From NCBI GenBank assembly GCA_015486075.1, contig WFSG01000005.1, forward strand, positions 186,001-250,000: a DNA stretch of 64,000 bases, read 5' to 3'. The notes under the pieces are model-generated. The model did not search any database, was not told the DNA's origin, and saw nothing but the letters and a program-made list of their open reading frames with translations. The stretch's first letter is position 1. Each line of letters opens with the position of its first letter. The position numbers and the translations under genes are program-made. Shown piece by piece: positions 49,928 to 59,687 of the stretch. The DNA comes from Deltaproteobacteria bacterium (GTDB lineage: Bacteria > Desulfobacterota > Desulfomonilia > UBA1062).

Positions 49928-50563
49928 TTAGGGCATTTCTTCCAGGAGCTTAATCCTGAAGGCAAGCAAAAATAGGGATGGACATAGGTTTACGTTTTCT
50001 ATGGCAACGTTTGGAGGGACTCTTAGGTTTATCGGTACGAAGTTCCATATCCCCTTAATATTAGCATCTACAAGCAAATCTGTTACATACTGTGCAGATT
50101 CTACAGGTGTTGTTACTATGCCTATGGTTATTCTTTTCTTCTTGACGATTTCAGGCAGACGCCCTAGGGGGTATATGGGTACATTGCATATCCTTTTACC
50201 TATGAGATCTTCGTTTACATCAAATAACCCTTTTATTACAAAACCTTTCTCCCTGAACTTTTTATGGTGAACAATGGCCATCCCTAGGCGACCAACACCT
50301 ACAAGTACCATATTTGCACCTGTGGTAACACCGAGTGCATTTTCTAAGACTTTCTTGAGACTTTTGGTGGAATAACCAAAGGAAGAACTTTCAATGGTTT
50401 CAAAATGCTTGAGATCTTGCCTGATAGTTGATGGAGTTAATCCAAGGGCATTTGCTATCATAAAGGACGATACCCACTTACTTCCCTCTGCTTCCATTCT
50501 AGAGATATATTCGTGGTAAAGCGGTAACCTTTTAGTTGTCGCTGTAGGTATACGTTTTCTCAA
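49928..50563 (-). CDS. rex: Redox-sensing transcriptional repressor Rex
   Basis: N-term winged helix (RLPLYHEYI...ANALGLTPSTIRQDLKHF), GVGRLGMAI Rossmann, FVPINLRVPPNVAIENVNL. Confidence 0.92.
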   Translation of the reverse strand: MRKRIPTATTKRLPLYHEYISRMEAEGSKWVSSFMIANALGLTPSTIRQDLKHFETIESSSFGYSTKSLKKVLENALGVTTGANMVLVGVGRLGMAIVHHKKFREKGFVIKGLFDVNEDLIGKRICNVPIYPLGRLPEIVKKKRITIGIVTTPVESAQYVTDLLVDANIKGIWNFVPINLRVPPNVAIENVNLCPSLFLLAFRIKLLEEMP

Positions 50564-50752
50564 GATAACTCCTACAAAGTTTATATTTTAACAATATTAA
50601 TTAGTTATAATAGTAAATATGTCTTTGTCAACATTATTTGTAATCTGTTCGTAAGACTGCATAGTTTGGTATATTCAGCTCTAGTTATATAGATATTTGT
50701 GAATTTTTTATTATCCTCTTTTATGATTCACTCGGAAGCATCTTTGTCTTGT

Positions 50753-50779
50753 TAAAGGTTTTATTTTGAAAACCGATAA
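50753..50779 (+). promoter_or_regulatory. Sigma-28 (FliA) promoter
   Basis: TAAA-N15-ACCGATAA versus consensus TAAA-N15-GCCGATAA. Confidence 0.82.
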
Positions 50780-50820
50780 GATATGTTGTATAAGTACTAT
50801 AGAAGACAAGGGGAGTGTAA

Positions 50821-51030
50821 ATGGAGGTAAAGGACATCTTTGTCAATAACATCATGAGGGTTTACAGGCACTCCGTTACCTCCAGAGATTATGTTGTTGG
50901 AAAGGATAAAGACAAGCTACCAGCTACAATAGCGATCTCAAGAGGAGGAAGCAGGCGTCTTTTTGAGGAGATCATGGAAGACCGTCTGAAAGCAAGCCTT
51001 AAGGAGGCAAAACAGGATGAAGATAAATGA
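50821..51030 (+). CDS. Small conserved-looking protein (69 aa) preceding flgM
   Basis: Overlaps flgM start; sits directly behind the sigma-28 promoter. Confidence 0.65.
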   Translation: MEVKDIFVNNIMRVYRHSVTSRDYVVGKDKDKLPATIAISRGGSRRLFEEIMEDRLKASLKEAKQDEDK

Positions 51031-51337
51031 CTCAACCTCTTTAGAACATCTAAAGGCTTACAATGCAAACACCGCTCAGAGGGTAGGTGCCAGTTCAGGT
51101 GCTGAGGACAATACGACATCCGTAAATAGGACTAATGGGTCCATTAGGGACAGGGTTGATATCTCCGACAATGTACAGCTCATGGTAAAGATAAAGGACT
51201 CAATAAATAAGAGTCCGGACATACGTATGGACAAGGTAAGGGATGTACAGGATAAACTGGCAAAAGGAGAATACAAAGCTGACTTTAATGCCATAGCAGA
51301 TAAGCTTTTAAGTCCTGATATAAGTAAGAGGATCTGA
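51017..51337 (+). CDS. flgM: Anti-sigma-28 factor FlgM
   Basis: DRVDISDNVQLMVKIKDSINKSPDIRMDKVRDVQDKLAKGEYKADFNAIADKLL. Confidence 0.85.
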   Translation: MKINDSTSLEHLKAYNANTAQRVGASSGAEDNTTSVNRTNGSIRDRVDISDNVQLMVKIKDSINKSPDIRMDKVRDVQDKLAKGEYKADFNAIADKLLSPDISKRI

Positions 51338-51370
51338 GCCATATTCCCAATGGTTATCTCTTGCTGATTT

Positions 51371-52525
51371 TTACTTAGATATATCAAAATAGACACTATC
51401 TACATATTTTAGGTTCTTGTTCTTGATGTTAGATACGAACAATGGCCTTAAAGGATCGCCATTCGCTTTCATGATTATTCTAGAGCATACGTAGGTATCC
51501 CCCGTTATACTGCTGAATGCGGACTTTATATTTTTTGAGTTCCCTGAATGCATCATCTTGATTACATCCGTTGTCATAAAGTAGGCATCTGCTGCAAGGG
51601 CTACAGAAGAGTCCATTTCATTGCCACCTGTCTGCTTTCTGTAACGCTCCAAAAACCTCTTGCCTATTTTTGTATGTTTACATCCTACACTGAAATCAGT
51701 GATAATGTATACATCACGTATATTTTTATTGAGATAGCTTAATAGTTGTGATTCCCGGAAAATATCAGTTAGAAAAAAAGGTACATTTATTCCGCGTTTT
51801 CTTGCTCCATTGATTATGAGAGCACTTTCTTTGGCAGGCGCAGCACAAAATACTGACTCGCTATTCCCACTCAGGATAGATGCCATCAGGGGTATGAATT
51901 CTTTCTGACCCGTGTTTATGAAACTTGTACTGACTATACTGCCACCCGACTTTACGATCTGAGACGCAAACGCACTTGCTAACATAACCGAGGAATAACG
52001 ATCCTGGTCAACTATCAATGAGACTCGTCCTTTGTCCGTTTTATTCATTACAAGGTTTGCAGCTACTTTTGCCCTTAATGAGTCTGATACGCATGCTCTC
52101 CATGCATAATCGCTGTTACCCGTTATAAGTGGACTAGTGGATGTAGTGATTACAACGGGCACCTTAAACCTATTGGCTAACCTGATCGCAGGCAATGCCT
52201 CGTCGTTAGTTGCCCCTCCCACTAGAAACAATGGCTTGTAGTCCTTGATCAGCTGGAATACCACCTCTGAAGTATGCCCGGGATCGGACTTGGTGTCCTT
52301 GAATATTAGGTGGATCTTACGTCCACATACATCAGGCCTTAAGATGTTCGCAAGGATTATGCCTTGGCGCTGTTTTTTGCCCATGCCTCTTAAGGGGCCT
52401 GTAAGAGGTAAAAAGACCCCTATGGTGTATGTTCTATCCTTAGACCAGATCCGACTAGAGTAGGCATCTAAACTGCACAGCACGAGGCCTAGCATGATAG
52501 CTAATAATATCTTAAAGAGTTTCAT
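51371..52525 (-). CDS. ABC-type branched-chain amino-acid-like substrate-binding protein (Peripla_BP_6)
   Basis: TIGVFLPLTGPLRGMGKKQRQGIILANI; LVGGATNDEALPAIRLANRFKVPVVITTST. Confidence 0.85.
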   Translation of the reverse strand: MKLFKILLAIMLGLVLCSLDAYSSRIWSKDRTYTIGVFLPLTGPLRGMGKKQRQGIILANILRPDVCGRKIHLIFKDTKSDPGHTSEVVFQLIKDYKPLFLVGGATNDEALPAIRLANRFKVPVVITTSTSPLITGNSDYAWRACVSDSLRAKVAANLVMNKTDKGRVSLIVDQDRYSSVMLASAFASQIVKSGGSIVSTSFINTGQKEFIPLMASILSGNSESVFCAAPAKESALIINGARKRGINVPFFLTDIFRESQLLSYLNKNIRDVYIITDFSVGCKHTKIGKRFLERYRKQTGGNEMDSSVALAADAYFMTTDVIKMMHSGNSKNIKSAFSSITGDTYVCSRIIMKANGDPLRPLFVSNIKNKNLKYVDSVYFDISK

Positions 52526-52642
52526 GGTCTTTTAAACTAGGCCTTTTATATGAAAAGATTGGATGATTCAAGGTGGGATTGAAAGGTCTTTATCCAGATG
52601 TATGGCTTCCATGTGGTATACATTTCGCATTGCTTTCTTTGT

Positions 52643-53725
52643 ATGCCAAAAGAAAACGAAGACGGACAGGAACGAACCGAACAACCTACTGCAAAAAGGA
52701 TTAGGGAATCTAGGGAAAAAGGACAGGTCTCCAAGAGCATAGAGGTCTCTACCGCACTTTTGTTTTTTGCAACCATAGTATCGTTTTATTTCTACATCCC
52801 GTCTGTTGGGATGAAAATGGCCTCTGCTGCGAGGATGTACTTAGGTAACCTGCATCTCTGGGATGGCACCACGGTCTCTCTGGTGGAGGTCTTCAGTAAG
52901 GCTGTCTACCTTATGGCGGGTATGCTGATGCCAATACTCTTGGTCCTACTCGTGGTGGGCATTCTTTCTAATATATCGCAGACAGGCCTTATCATAAGTG
53001 CTGAACCTATCAAGCCAAAGCTCTCCAAGCTGGATCCAATAAAGGGAATAAGGGAAAAGTTTTTTAGTTTCCGCGGACTGGAGCAACTCGTTAAGTGCAT
53101 AACCATCCTTGTAGTAATTGCGTTCGTGGCGTACAGATCGATCAAGAAAGATTTTCCATACCTACCAGCGCTTATAAATTGTGATATTAGTGTCATTCTT
53201 TTGACGTTTTTCAGGTCAGTTATGCACCTTCTGTGGAATGCATTGTGGATATTTGTGCTTATTGCCCTAGCTGATTTTATCTTTCAGAGATGGCAGCACA
53301 AGCAGGATCTTATGATGACTAAGGTTGAGGTAAAAGAGGAATTGAAACAGACCGAGGGCAATCCCCAGATAAAGAGCAGGATTAGGTCCATCCAGCTGCA
53401 CTTGGCGAGGCAAAGAATGATTCATGAGGTACCCAAGGCCGACGTGGTCATTACAAATCCAACACATTTGGCAATCGCTTTGCAGTACCTCAGGGGAAAG
53501 ATGATTGCTCCAATAGTTGTAGCAAAGGGAGCTGGTAGGTTGGCTGAAAGAATAAGAGAAGTGGCTAGGGATGCATCTATCCCAATTGTTGAAAACAGGC
53601 CTTTGGCCCATGCACTTTACACCTCGGTTGACGTAGGGGATGTGATACCAGAGGAGCTCTATAAGGCCGTGGCTGAGATACTGGCATATGTGTACCAAAT
53701 AAAGGGGAACTCTGTAGATGGCTGA
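52643..53725 (+). CDS. flhB: Flagellar export protein FlhB
   Basis: ERTEQPTAKRIRESREKGQVSKS; autocleavage motif NPTH; start set at MPKENEDG. Confidence 0.95.
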   Translation: MPKENEDGQERTEQPTAKRIRESREKGQVSKSIEVSTALLFFATIVSFYFYIPSVGMKMASAARMYLGNLHLWDGTTVSLVEVFSKAVYLMAGMLMPILLVLLVVGILSNISQTGLIISAEPIKPKLSKLDPIKGIREKFFSFRGLEQLVKCITILVVIAFVAYRSIKKDFPYLPALINCDISVILLTFFRSVMHLLWNALWIFVLIALADFIFQRWQHKQDLMMTKVEVKEELKQTEGNPQIKSRIRSIQLHLARQRMIHEVPKADVVITNPTHLAIALQYLRGKMIAPIVVAKGAGRLAERIREVARDASIPIVENRPLAHALYTSVDVGDVIPEELYKAVAEILAYVYQIKGNSVDG

Positions 53726-55787
53726 TTCATCGACATTGGCATACGGCCTACCAACAAAGTTTATCAACGATATGGTCATGGCAGTAGGGGTACTTGTAGT
53801 ACTTATTGTGGTACTGATCCCAATGCCAACCTTTGTGCTGGACATCACCCTTACGTTTAGCATTACCATTGCGTTGATAATACTAATGGTATCCATGTAT
53901 ACAACAAACCCCCTTGAGTTTTCGGTCTTTCCATCACTTCTACTTGTGGTCACCCTCTATAGGTTGTCCCTTAATGTTGCCTCCACGAGGTTGATACTGC
54001 TACACGGCTCAGAGGGCGAGCTTGCTGCTGGAAGGGTGATAAACGCCTTTGGTCAATTTGTGGTTGGCGGTAGCTACGTTGTTGGCCTGGTAGTGTTCAC
54101 GATCTTCGTGGTGATAAACTTCGTTGTAATCACAAAAGGTGCAACAAGGATAGGTGAAGTAACGGCAAGGTTCACATTGGATGCCATGCCGGGCAAGCAG
54201 ATGGCAATCGATGCCGATCTTAATGCTGGTATGATCACCGAGGAAGAGGCAAGGAGACGTCGAGAGATAATAAGCAGGGAGGCAGAGTTCTACGGCGCAA
54301 TGGATGGAGCCACGAAGTTTGTTAGGGGAGATGCAATAGCTGGTATCATTATAACCCTTATTAATATCATTGGGGGCATACTTATTGGTGTTGTTCAGCA
54401 GCACATGCCTCTAACTGACGCTTTAAAAACGTATACAACGCTTACCATCGGTGATGGCCTTGTTTCCCAGATCCCCGCGCTGATTATATCGACTGCAGCA
54501 GGTATCATAGTAACGCAGTCAGCAGTTGACATGTCAATGGGCAAGATGCTTGCCAGACAGCTATCTTTCCAGCCCATGGCCATATTAAGTGCTGCAGCGA
54601 TTATCTTTTTCTTTGGCTTGATACCGGGACTGCCTCATATTCCTTTTGTGTTGCTGGCCGTAGGAGTTGGGGCCCTGGGGTGGATAGGATTGAGGTCGAT
54701 ACCAGAAGAGGAAGAGGTCGAGGAGACTCCACAGGAAGAAGAAGCTACACCAGAGGCACTTTTACCCGTGGATGTCATGGAGTTTGAGGTGGGTTATGGC
54801 CTGATACCTCTAGTGGATATATCACAAGGTGGCGAGCTCCTTTCGCGCATAAAGACCATGCGTAAGCAACTAGCGCATGAAATCGGTATAGTTGTACCTG
54901 CCATTCATGTGCGTGACAACCTTGAGCTTAAACCAAATGAATATAGATTTTTGCTCAAGGGAGTCGAGGTGGCTAGGGGTGAAGCCATGGCAGACAGGCT
55001 ACTTGTACTTAACCCTGAGGATGAAAAGATAGACATACCCGGTATACCGGTTAAGGAACCTGCCTTTGGTCTACCATCGTTGTGGATAAAGAAAGGTGAT
55101 AGCGAACGTGCGCAGATATCAGGACTTACCGTGGTCGATGCTGCTACTGTGGTGGCTACGCACCTCTCCGAGATAATAAAGGTCAATGCGCACGAACTCT
55201 TAGGTCGCCAAGAACTTCAGGGCCTTCTAGATAATATATCTAGGACACATCCGAAGGTTGTTGAGGAACTTATACCAAATACCCTTCCGAGTGGTATTGT
55301 ATTAAAGGTGCTTAAGAATCTCCTGAAAGAAAGGGTTTCAATAAGGAATCTTCTTACCATACTTGAGACACTTGCTGATTACGGCATGGTAACCAAGGAT
55401 CCAGATATTTTGACAGAGTATGTCAGACAGTCCCTCATGCGTACCATATGCCAGCCATATACAAAAGACAACGAGATTCAGGTTCTTGCCTTGGATCCAA
55501 GGCTTGAAGCCATTATATCTGATTCCATTCAACACACTGAACATGGTTCGTATCTTGCAATTGATCTTGATAAGACACAAAGGCTGCTCCTAGCAATAAA
55601 CAAGGAGGTTGAGGGTTTGAGCAAACAAGGTGTTGTGCCTATTCTACTGACATCTCCTGTTATTAGGATATACCTTAAGCGCTTGATAGAGAGGTATCTG
55701 CCTGATCTTGTTATTCTTTCTCATAACGAGATTCCACCTGAAGTAACGATTAAAACACTGGGGATGGTGAGGATAGATGCAGATTAA
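53718..55787 (+). CDS. flhA: Flagellar export protein FlhA
   Basis: SVFPSLLLVVTLYRLSLNVASTRLIL; FTLDAMPGKQMAIDADLNAG. Confidence 0.97.
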   Translation: MADSSTLAYGLPTKFINDMVMAVGVLVVLIVVLIPMPTFVLDITLTFSITIALIILMVSMYTTNPLEFSVFPSLLLVVTLYRLSLNVASTRLILLHGSEGELAAGRVINAFGQFVVGGSYVVGLVVFTIFVVINFVVITKGATRIGEVTARFTLDAMPGKQMAIDADLNAGMITEEEARRRREIISREAEFYGAMDGATKFVRGDAIAGIIITLINIIGGILIGVVQQHMPLTDALKTYTTLTIGDGLVSQIPALIISTAAGIIVTQSAVDMSMGKMLARQLSFQPMAILSAAAIIFFFGLIPGLPHIPFVLLAVGVGALGWIGLRSIPEEEEVEETPQEEEATPEALLPVDVMEFEVGYGLIPLVDISQGGELLSRIKTMRKQLAHEIGIVVPAIHVRDNLELKPNEYRFLLKGVEVARGEAMADRLLVLNPEDEKIDIPGIPVKEPAFGLPSLWIKKGDSERAQISGLTVVDAATVVATHLSEIIKVNAHELLGRQELQGLLDNISRTHPKVVEELIPNTLPSGIVLKVLKNLLKERVSIRNLLTILETLADYGMVTKDPDILTEYVRQSLMRTICQPYTKDNEIQVLALDPRLEAIISDSIQHTEHGSYLAIDLDKTQRLLLAINKEVEGLSKQGVVPILLTSPVIRIYLKRLIERYLPDLVILSHNEIPPEVTIKTLGMVRIDAD

Positions 55788-56877
55788 GACATATAAGACC
55801 TTCTCGGTAAAGGATGCGATCAACCAGATAAAGACAGAGATGGGTTCTGATGCAGTAATTTTGTCGACCCGGGAGGTGAAGGACGAAAACTTTGGCATGA
55901 TGGCGAAGCCCATGGTGGAGGTTACAGCAGCTGTTGATTATGACGAAGAAATGTATCAGAGGCATGTAAAAAAGCAAGCTTCGCACCATACATACTCTAT
56001 GAATGATGATGTATCTAGGAAAACTTCAGATGATTTATCTTATGGACTTGGCAACAACATAGACATCATAGCTTCCGAGGTTAACAGGTTGAGTAGCATG
56101 GTAGAGATGCTTCTGAGGCATTCCGGTGTAAATCTAGGAAAAGCCTCTTTAGCCGTGGACGAGCTGGTATCCAGGGGCATGAAGACATCTTTGGCAAGAC
56201 TTATTACGGAGAAGATGGGGGAAAAAACAGACCTAGACAGTATAAAAGATGTTATTAAGAGGGTGATAAAGGTAGTAAGGCATCCATCTCCAAGGATCTG
56301 GGTCCTCTTAGGCTCAACGGGCGTTGGAAAGACTACCACTATAGCTAAGATTGCTGCAAGGGCAGTGATCAATGAATCTAAAAAGGTAGGTTTACTAAGC
56401 CTTGACACTTACAGGATAGGAGCAGTTGAACAGAGCCGCACATATGCAAAGATCCTTAATGTACCATTTAGGTCGGTTGCAACACCATCAGAATTTCGTT
56501 CAGCTCTAGCTAGATTTAACAGCATGGGGATGGACCTTGTCCTTGTGGATACGGTCGGTAGGTCACTATTATCGGATGCGTACATTGACGAATTCCAGAG
56601 GTTTTTCAACGGCATATCTGTCTACAAATCCCTGCTCATACCTGTTGCTACAAGGGAAAGGGAGATGGAAAGTGTGACAAGGTCTCTTTTAAACCTTGGG
56701 CTTGATAGCATGATATTTACCAAGGCTGACGAGGCATTGACGTTTGGTAGCATGATAAATCATAATCTGGTTTTCAGGATACCCATATCTTACCTGACCG
56801 TTGGACAGAGAGTCCCAGAAGATATTGAAGAGGCAAATGCTTCAAGGATAGTCGATATGTTTTTTGGAGAAGCATGA
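55777..56877 (+). CDS. flhF: Flagellar SRP-like GTPase FlhF
   Basis: MQIKTYKTFSVKDAINQIKTEMGSDAVILSTREVK; GSTGVGKTTTIAKIAARA. Confidence 0.95.
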   Translation: MQIKTYKTFSVKDAINQIKTEMGSDAVILSTREVKDENFGMMAKPMVEVTAAVDYDEEMYQRHVKKQASHHTYSMNDDVSRKTSDDLSYGLGNNIDIIASEVNRLSSMVEMLLRHSGVNLGKASLAVDELVSRGMKTSLARLITEKMGEKTDLDSIKDVIKRVIKVVRHPSPRIWVLLGSTGVGKTTTIAKIAARAVINESKKVGLLSLDTYRIGAVEQSRTYAKILNVPFRSVATPSEFRSALARFNSMGMDLVLVDTVGRSLLSDAYIDEFQRFFNGISVYKSLLIPVATREREMESVTRSLLNLGLDSMIFTKADEALTFGSMINHNLVFRIPISYLTVGQRVPEDIEEANASRIVDMFFGEA

Positions 56878-57782
56878 TGGGTGATCAGGCACATACATTA
56901 AGAAAACTGGCTACGACAGATAAGGGGCATGTATCAGGCGTGAGGGTATTTTCTATTACCTCTGGAAAGGGTGGAGTAGGGAAGACAAGCCTTGTTGTGA
57001 ACATGGCCGTGTTACTGGCATCTAGAGGTAAGCGTGTGCTTGTCCTTGATGCTGATCTGGGGCTTGCAAACATAGATATAGTCCTAGGTTTGGCACCTCA
57101 CTACAACATCAAACATGTGCTTGATGGTGAGTGTTCCATAGAAGACATACTTTTGGAGGGTCCTAAGGGGATAAAGATTATACCTGCGTCTTCGGGTATA
57201 CAGGAATTGACAGATCTTAGCCATGAACAGGAACTTTCCCTTGTAAACGCACTTGATTATTTTAACCAGGAGATTGACTACATGTTGATCGATACAGGGG
57301 CAGGCATATCGAATAACGTAATGTATTTCAACTCGGCATCTCAGAACATAATCGTTGTGGTAACACCAGAACCAACGTCAATAACCGATGCATATGCCCT
57401 CATAAAGGTACTCAGGAGAAAGTACGGTATTAAGAGGCTTGGCCTTGTAATAAATAGTGTTGCATCAGTTAAGGAGGGTGAGGAAGTGGCACTAAAGTTG
57501 AGTACTGTATGCGAGAGTTTTTTAGGGGATGTTGTCCTGGATATGCTCGGGTCTATACCCTTTGATAGTGGTATATCCGAGTGTATCCGTAAACAGAAGG
57601 CTTTTGTAGATATATTTCCTGGAAGGGAGATGACCAGTAGATTAGGCAAGATTGTAAACAAGCTGGACAGCCTGCCAGTAAAGGATGGTGTAGGACATAT
57701 TCAATTTTTTCTTAAAAGAATGGTTATGAACCAGGTGGAAGGAAAAGATGATGCAGGATATAGCATTTCCCAACCTTACTGA
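56874..57782 (+). CDS. flhG: MinD-like ATPase FlhG/FleN
   Basis: SITSGKGGVGKTSLVVNMAVLLASRGKRVLVLDADLGLANIDIVLG. Confidence 0.95.
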   Translation: MMGDQAHTLRKLATTDKGHVSGVRVFSITSGKGGVGKTSLVVNMAVLLASRGKRVLVLDADLGLANIDIVLGLAPHYNIKHVLDGECSIEDILLEGPKGIKIIPASSGIQELTDLSHEQELSLVNALDYFNQEIDYMLIDTGAGISNNVMYFNSASQNIIVVVTPEPTSITDAYALIKVLRRKYGIKRLGLVINSVASVKEGEEVALKLSTVCESFLGDVVLDMLGSIPFDSGISECIRKQKAFVDIFPGREMTSRLGKIVNKLDSLPVKDGVGHIQFFLKRMVMNQVEGKDDAGYSISQPY

Positions 57783-58521
57783 AGAACAGAAGCTTCAACC
57801 GGAGATAAGGGACAAGGTTATTCAAGACTTTGCGCCATTGATAAAGTACATAGCTACGCGTCTAGCAATGCGCTTGCCACCGCATATTGATATACATGAC
57901 CTTATTAATGCAGGTGTTATAGGGCTTATAGATGCGATCGACAAGTTCGACGCCTCAAAGGAAATTAAGTTCAAGACATACGCAGAATTCAGGATAAGGG
58001 GAGCAATGCTGGACGAGCTCAGGTCAATGGACTGGGTGCCAAGGTCAGTAAGGCAAAAGGCACGCAAAGTTGAAGAGGCATATACTCGTTTGGAGAGTGT
58101 TCTTGGTAGGCCCGCTAAAGACGAGGAGGTAGCAAGAGAACTTGATATCGATATGGACAGTTTCTACAAGCTGTTATCAGAGACAGCTTCTGTATCCTTG
58201 CTCAGCCTGGATGATTTCGGCGAGGACAACACAGATCTTTCAAGAAGAAACCTCCTTGAATTCATCATGCAGGATGAAAAGACATGGCCTACGCATCAAC
58301 TCGGGCTTGCCGAGGTCAGGGAACTTGTGGCCAACGCCATTAAATCTCTTCCGGAGAAAGAAAGGATGGTTATATCACTCTACTACTACGATGAACTTAC
58401 TATGAAGGAAATAGGCCAGGTTTTAAAGTTTACAGAATCAAGGGTCTCCCAGATACATACCAAGGCAATACTCAGGCTTCGTTCCAAGATGGAGAGGATA
58501 CTAAAGGAGATGAAAGGCTAA
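57748..58521 (+). CDS. fliA: RNA polymerase sigma factor FliA (sigma-28)
   Basis: DLINAGVIGLIDAIDKFD, FKTYAEFRIRGAMLDELRSMDWVPRSVRQKAR. Confidence 0.97.
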   Translation: MMQDIAFPNLTEEQKLQPEIRDKVIQDFAPLIKYIATRLAMRLPPHIDIHDLINAGVIGLIDAIDKFDASKEIKFKTYAEFRIRGAMLDELRSMDWVPRSVRQKARKVEEAYTRLESVLGRPAKDEEVARELDIDMDSFYKLLSETASVSLLSLDDFGEDNTDLSRRNLLEFIMQDEKTWPTHQLGLAEVRELVANAIKSLPEKERMVISLYYYDELTMKEIGQVLKFTESRVSQIHTKAILRLRSKMERILKEMKG

Positions 58522-58565
58522 AGAAATTGTGCCTCATTTACGAATAGATATACGCGGAGGTTATT

Positions 58566-58949
58566 ATGGCAGTGGATAAGAATATAAAGGTTCTAGTGGT
58601 GGATGATTTTTCCACCATGAGGAGGATTGTAAAGAATATACTCCGTCAGCTAGGTTTTAATAACATCGTTGAAGCTGATGACGGCACAACTGGCCTTGGG
58701 ATACTTCAGAAGGAAAAGATAGACCTTATTATATCAGACTGGAATATGCCGAAGATGACAGGCCTAGACCTCCTGAAAACCGTAAGGTCCGATGATGCCC
58801 TCAAAGATATACCTTTTCTAATGGTGACTGCAGAGGCGCAACAGGAAAATATTATAGAAGCGGTTAAGTCCGGTGTGAGTAATTATATAGTGAAGCCCTT
58901 TACAGCCGAGACACTGGGTAAAAAGATAGAGCAAGTGTTCAATAAGTAG
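58566..58949 (+). CDS. cheY: Chemotaxis response regulator CheY
   Basis: VLVVDDFSTMRRIVKNILRQLGFNNIVEADDG; SDWNMPKMTGLDLLK; PFLMVTAEAQQENIIEA. Confidence 0.95.
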   Translation: MAVDKNIKVLVVDDFSTMRRIVKNILRQLGFNNIVEADDGTTGLGILQKEKIDLIISDWNMPKMTGLDLLKTVRSDDALKDIPFLMVTAEAQQENIIEAVKSGVSNYIVKPFTAETLGKKIEQVFNK

Positions 58950-58973
58950 TCATGTATAACCAGGGAGAAGGAA

Positions 58974-59642
58974 GTGTCCGATGTATCCGATAGAAAGGCT
59001 GAACTTGATAGTAAAGATATAGAACTACCCGAATATGACAAGGCAAAGCTGGATAAAGAAGGCATAGAGGATAAAGCAGAGACTAGGATTGATAATAATG
59101 GAAAGGTAGACAGCAATAAAGAAGAAAATAATGAAGGTACAGGTCATGTAGTTAAAGGCGATGCCGTAACTGATGGGAAGGAATCAGATCAGGAGGACAG
59201 AGCTCACAAGAGATTCTCACCAAAATTATTAATTATTGCTGGAATCGGCGTCATGGTTCTGTGCCTTGGATCGGCATGGATCTTTATACATATGGGGCAT
59301 ATTAATAGTACAAGTGAGAAACCCAAGAAAGAAACCCTCACTCAAGTAATAACACGGACAGAATCAACAGATGGCGAACTTGTAATGGATCCGTTCATTG
59401 TTTTTTTCAGGACAAAGACCGGTGCAACAAAGCTACTCATAGCACAGGTAAGTCTTGGTGTAGATCCCGATCACAAGCAAGACCTTGTATCAAGGGAGTT
59501 TGATCTAAGGAGGAAAATACTTAATTGCCTATCATCTAATGTTCAGGTCTATAAAAAAAAGGAGATAGTAGACATTTTAAAGAGTGAGCTCAAGGTGTTT
59601 GGAATAAGGGATCTTGCCTTTGTAAGGTATAGTATAATGTAA
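58974..59642 (+). CDS. FliL-like single-TM protein with charged N-terminal tail
   Basis: TM LLIIAGIGVMVLCLGSAWIFI; C-terminal LISREFDLRRKILNCLSS-like FliL-type region. Confidence 0.55.
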   Translation: MSDVSDRKAELDSKDIELPEYDKAKLDKEGIEDKAETRIDNNGKVDSNKEENNEGTGHVVKGDAVTDGKESDQEDRAHKRFSPKLLIIAGIGVMVLCLGSAWIFIHMGHINSTSEKPKKETLTQVITRTESTDGELVMDPFIVFFRTKTGATKLLIAQVSLGVDPDHKQDLVSREFDLRRKILNCLSSNVQVYKKKEIVDILKSELKVFGIRDLAFVRYSIM

Positions 59643-59687
59643 TGTCCAGGGATTAGGGACAAGGGACTAGGCAGGGAGAGATGTGTT

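Noticed and set aside
50564-50640. TTAACAA/TTAGTTATAA-like elements upstream of rex as a Rex operator
   Set aside because: No convincing TTGTGAA/TTAACAA dyad; too AT-rich to call
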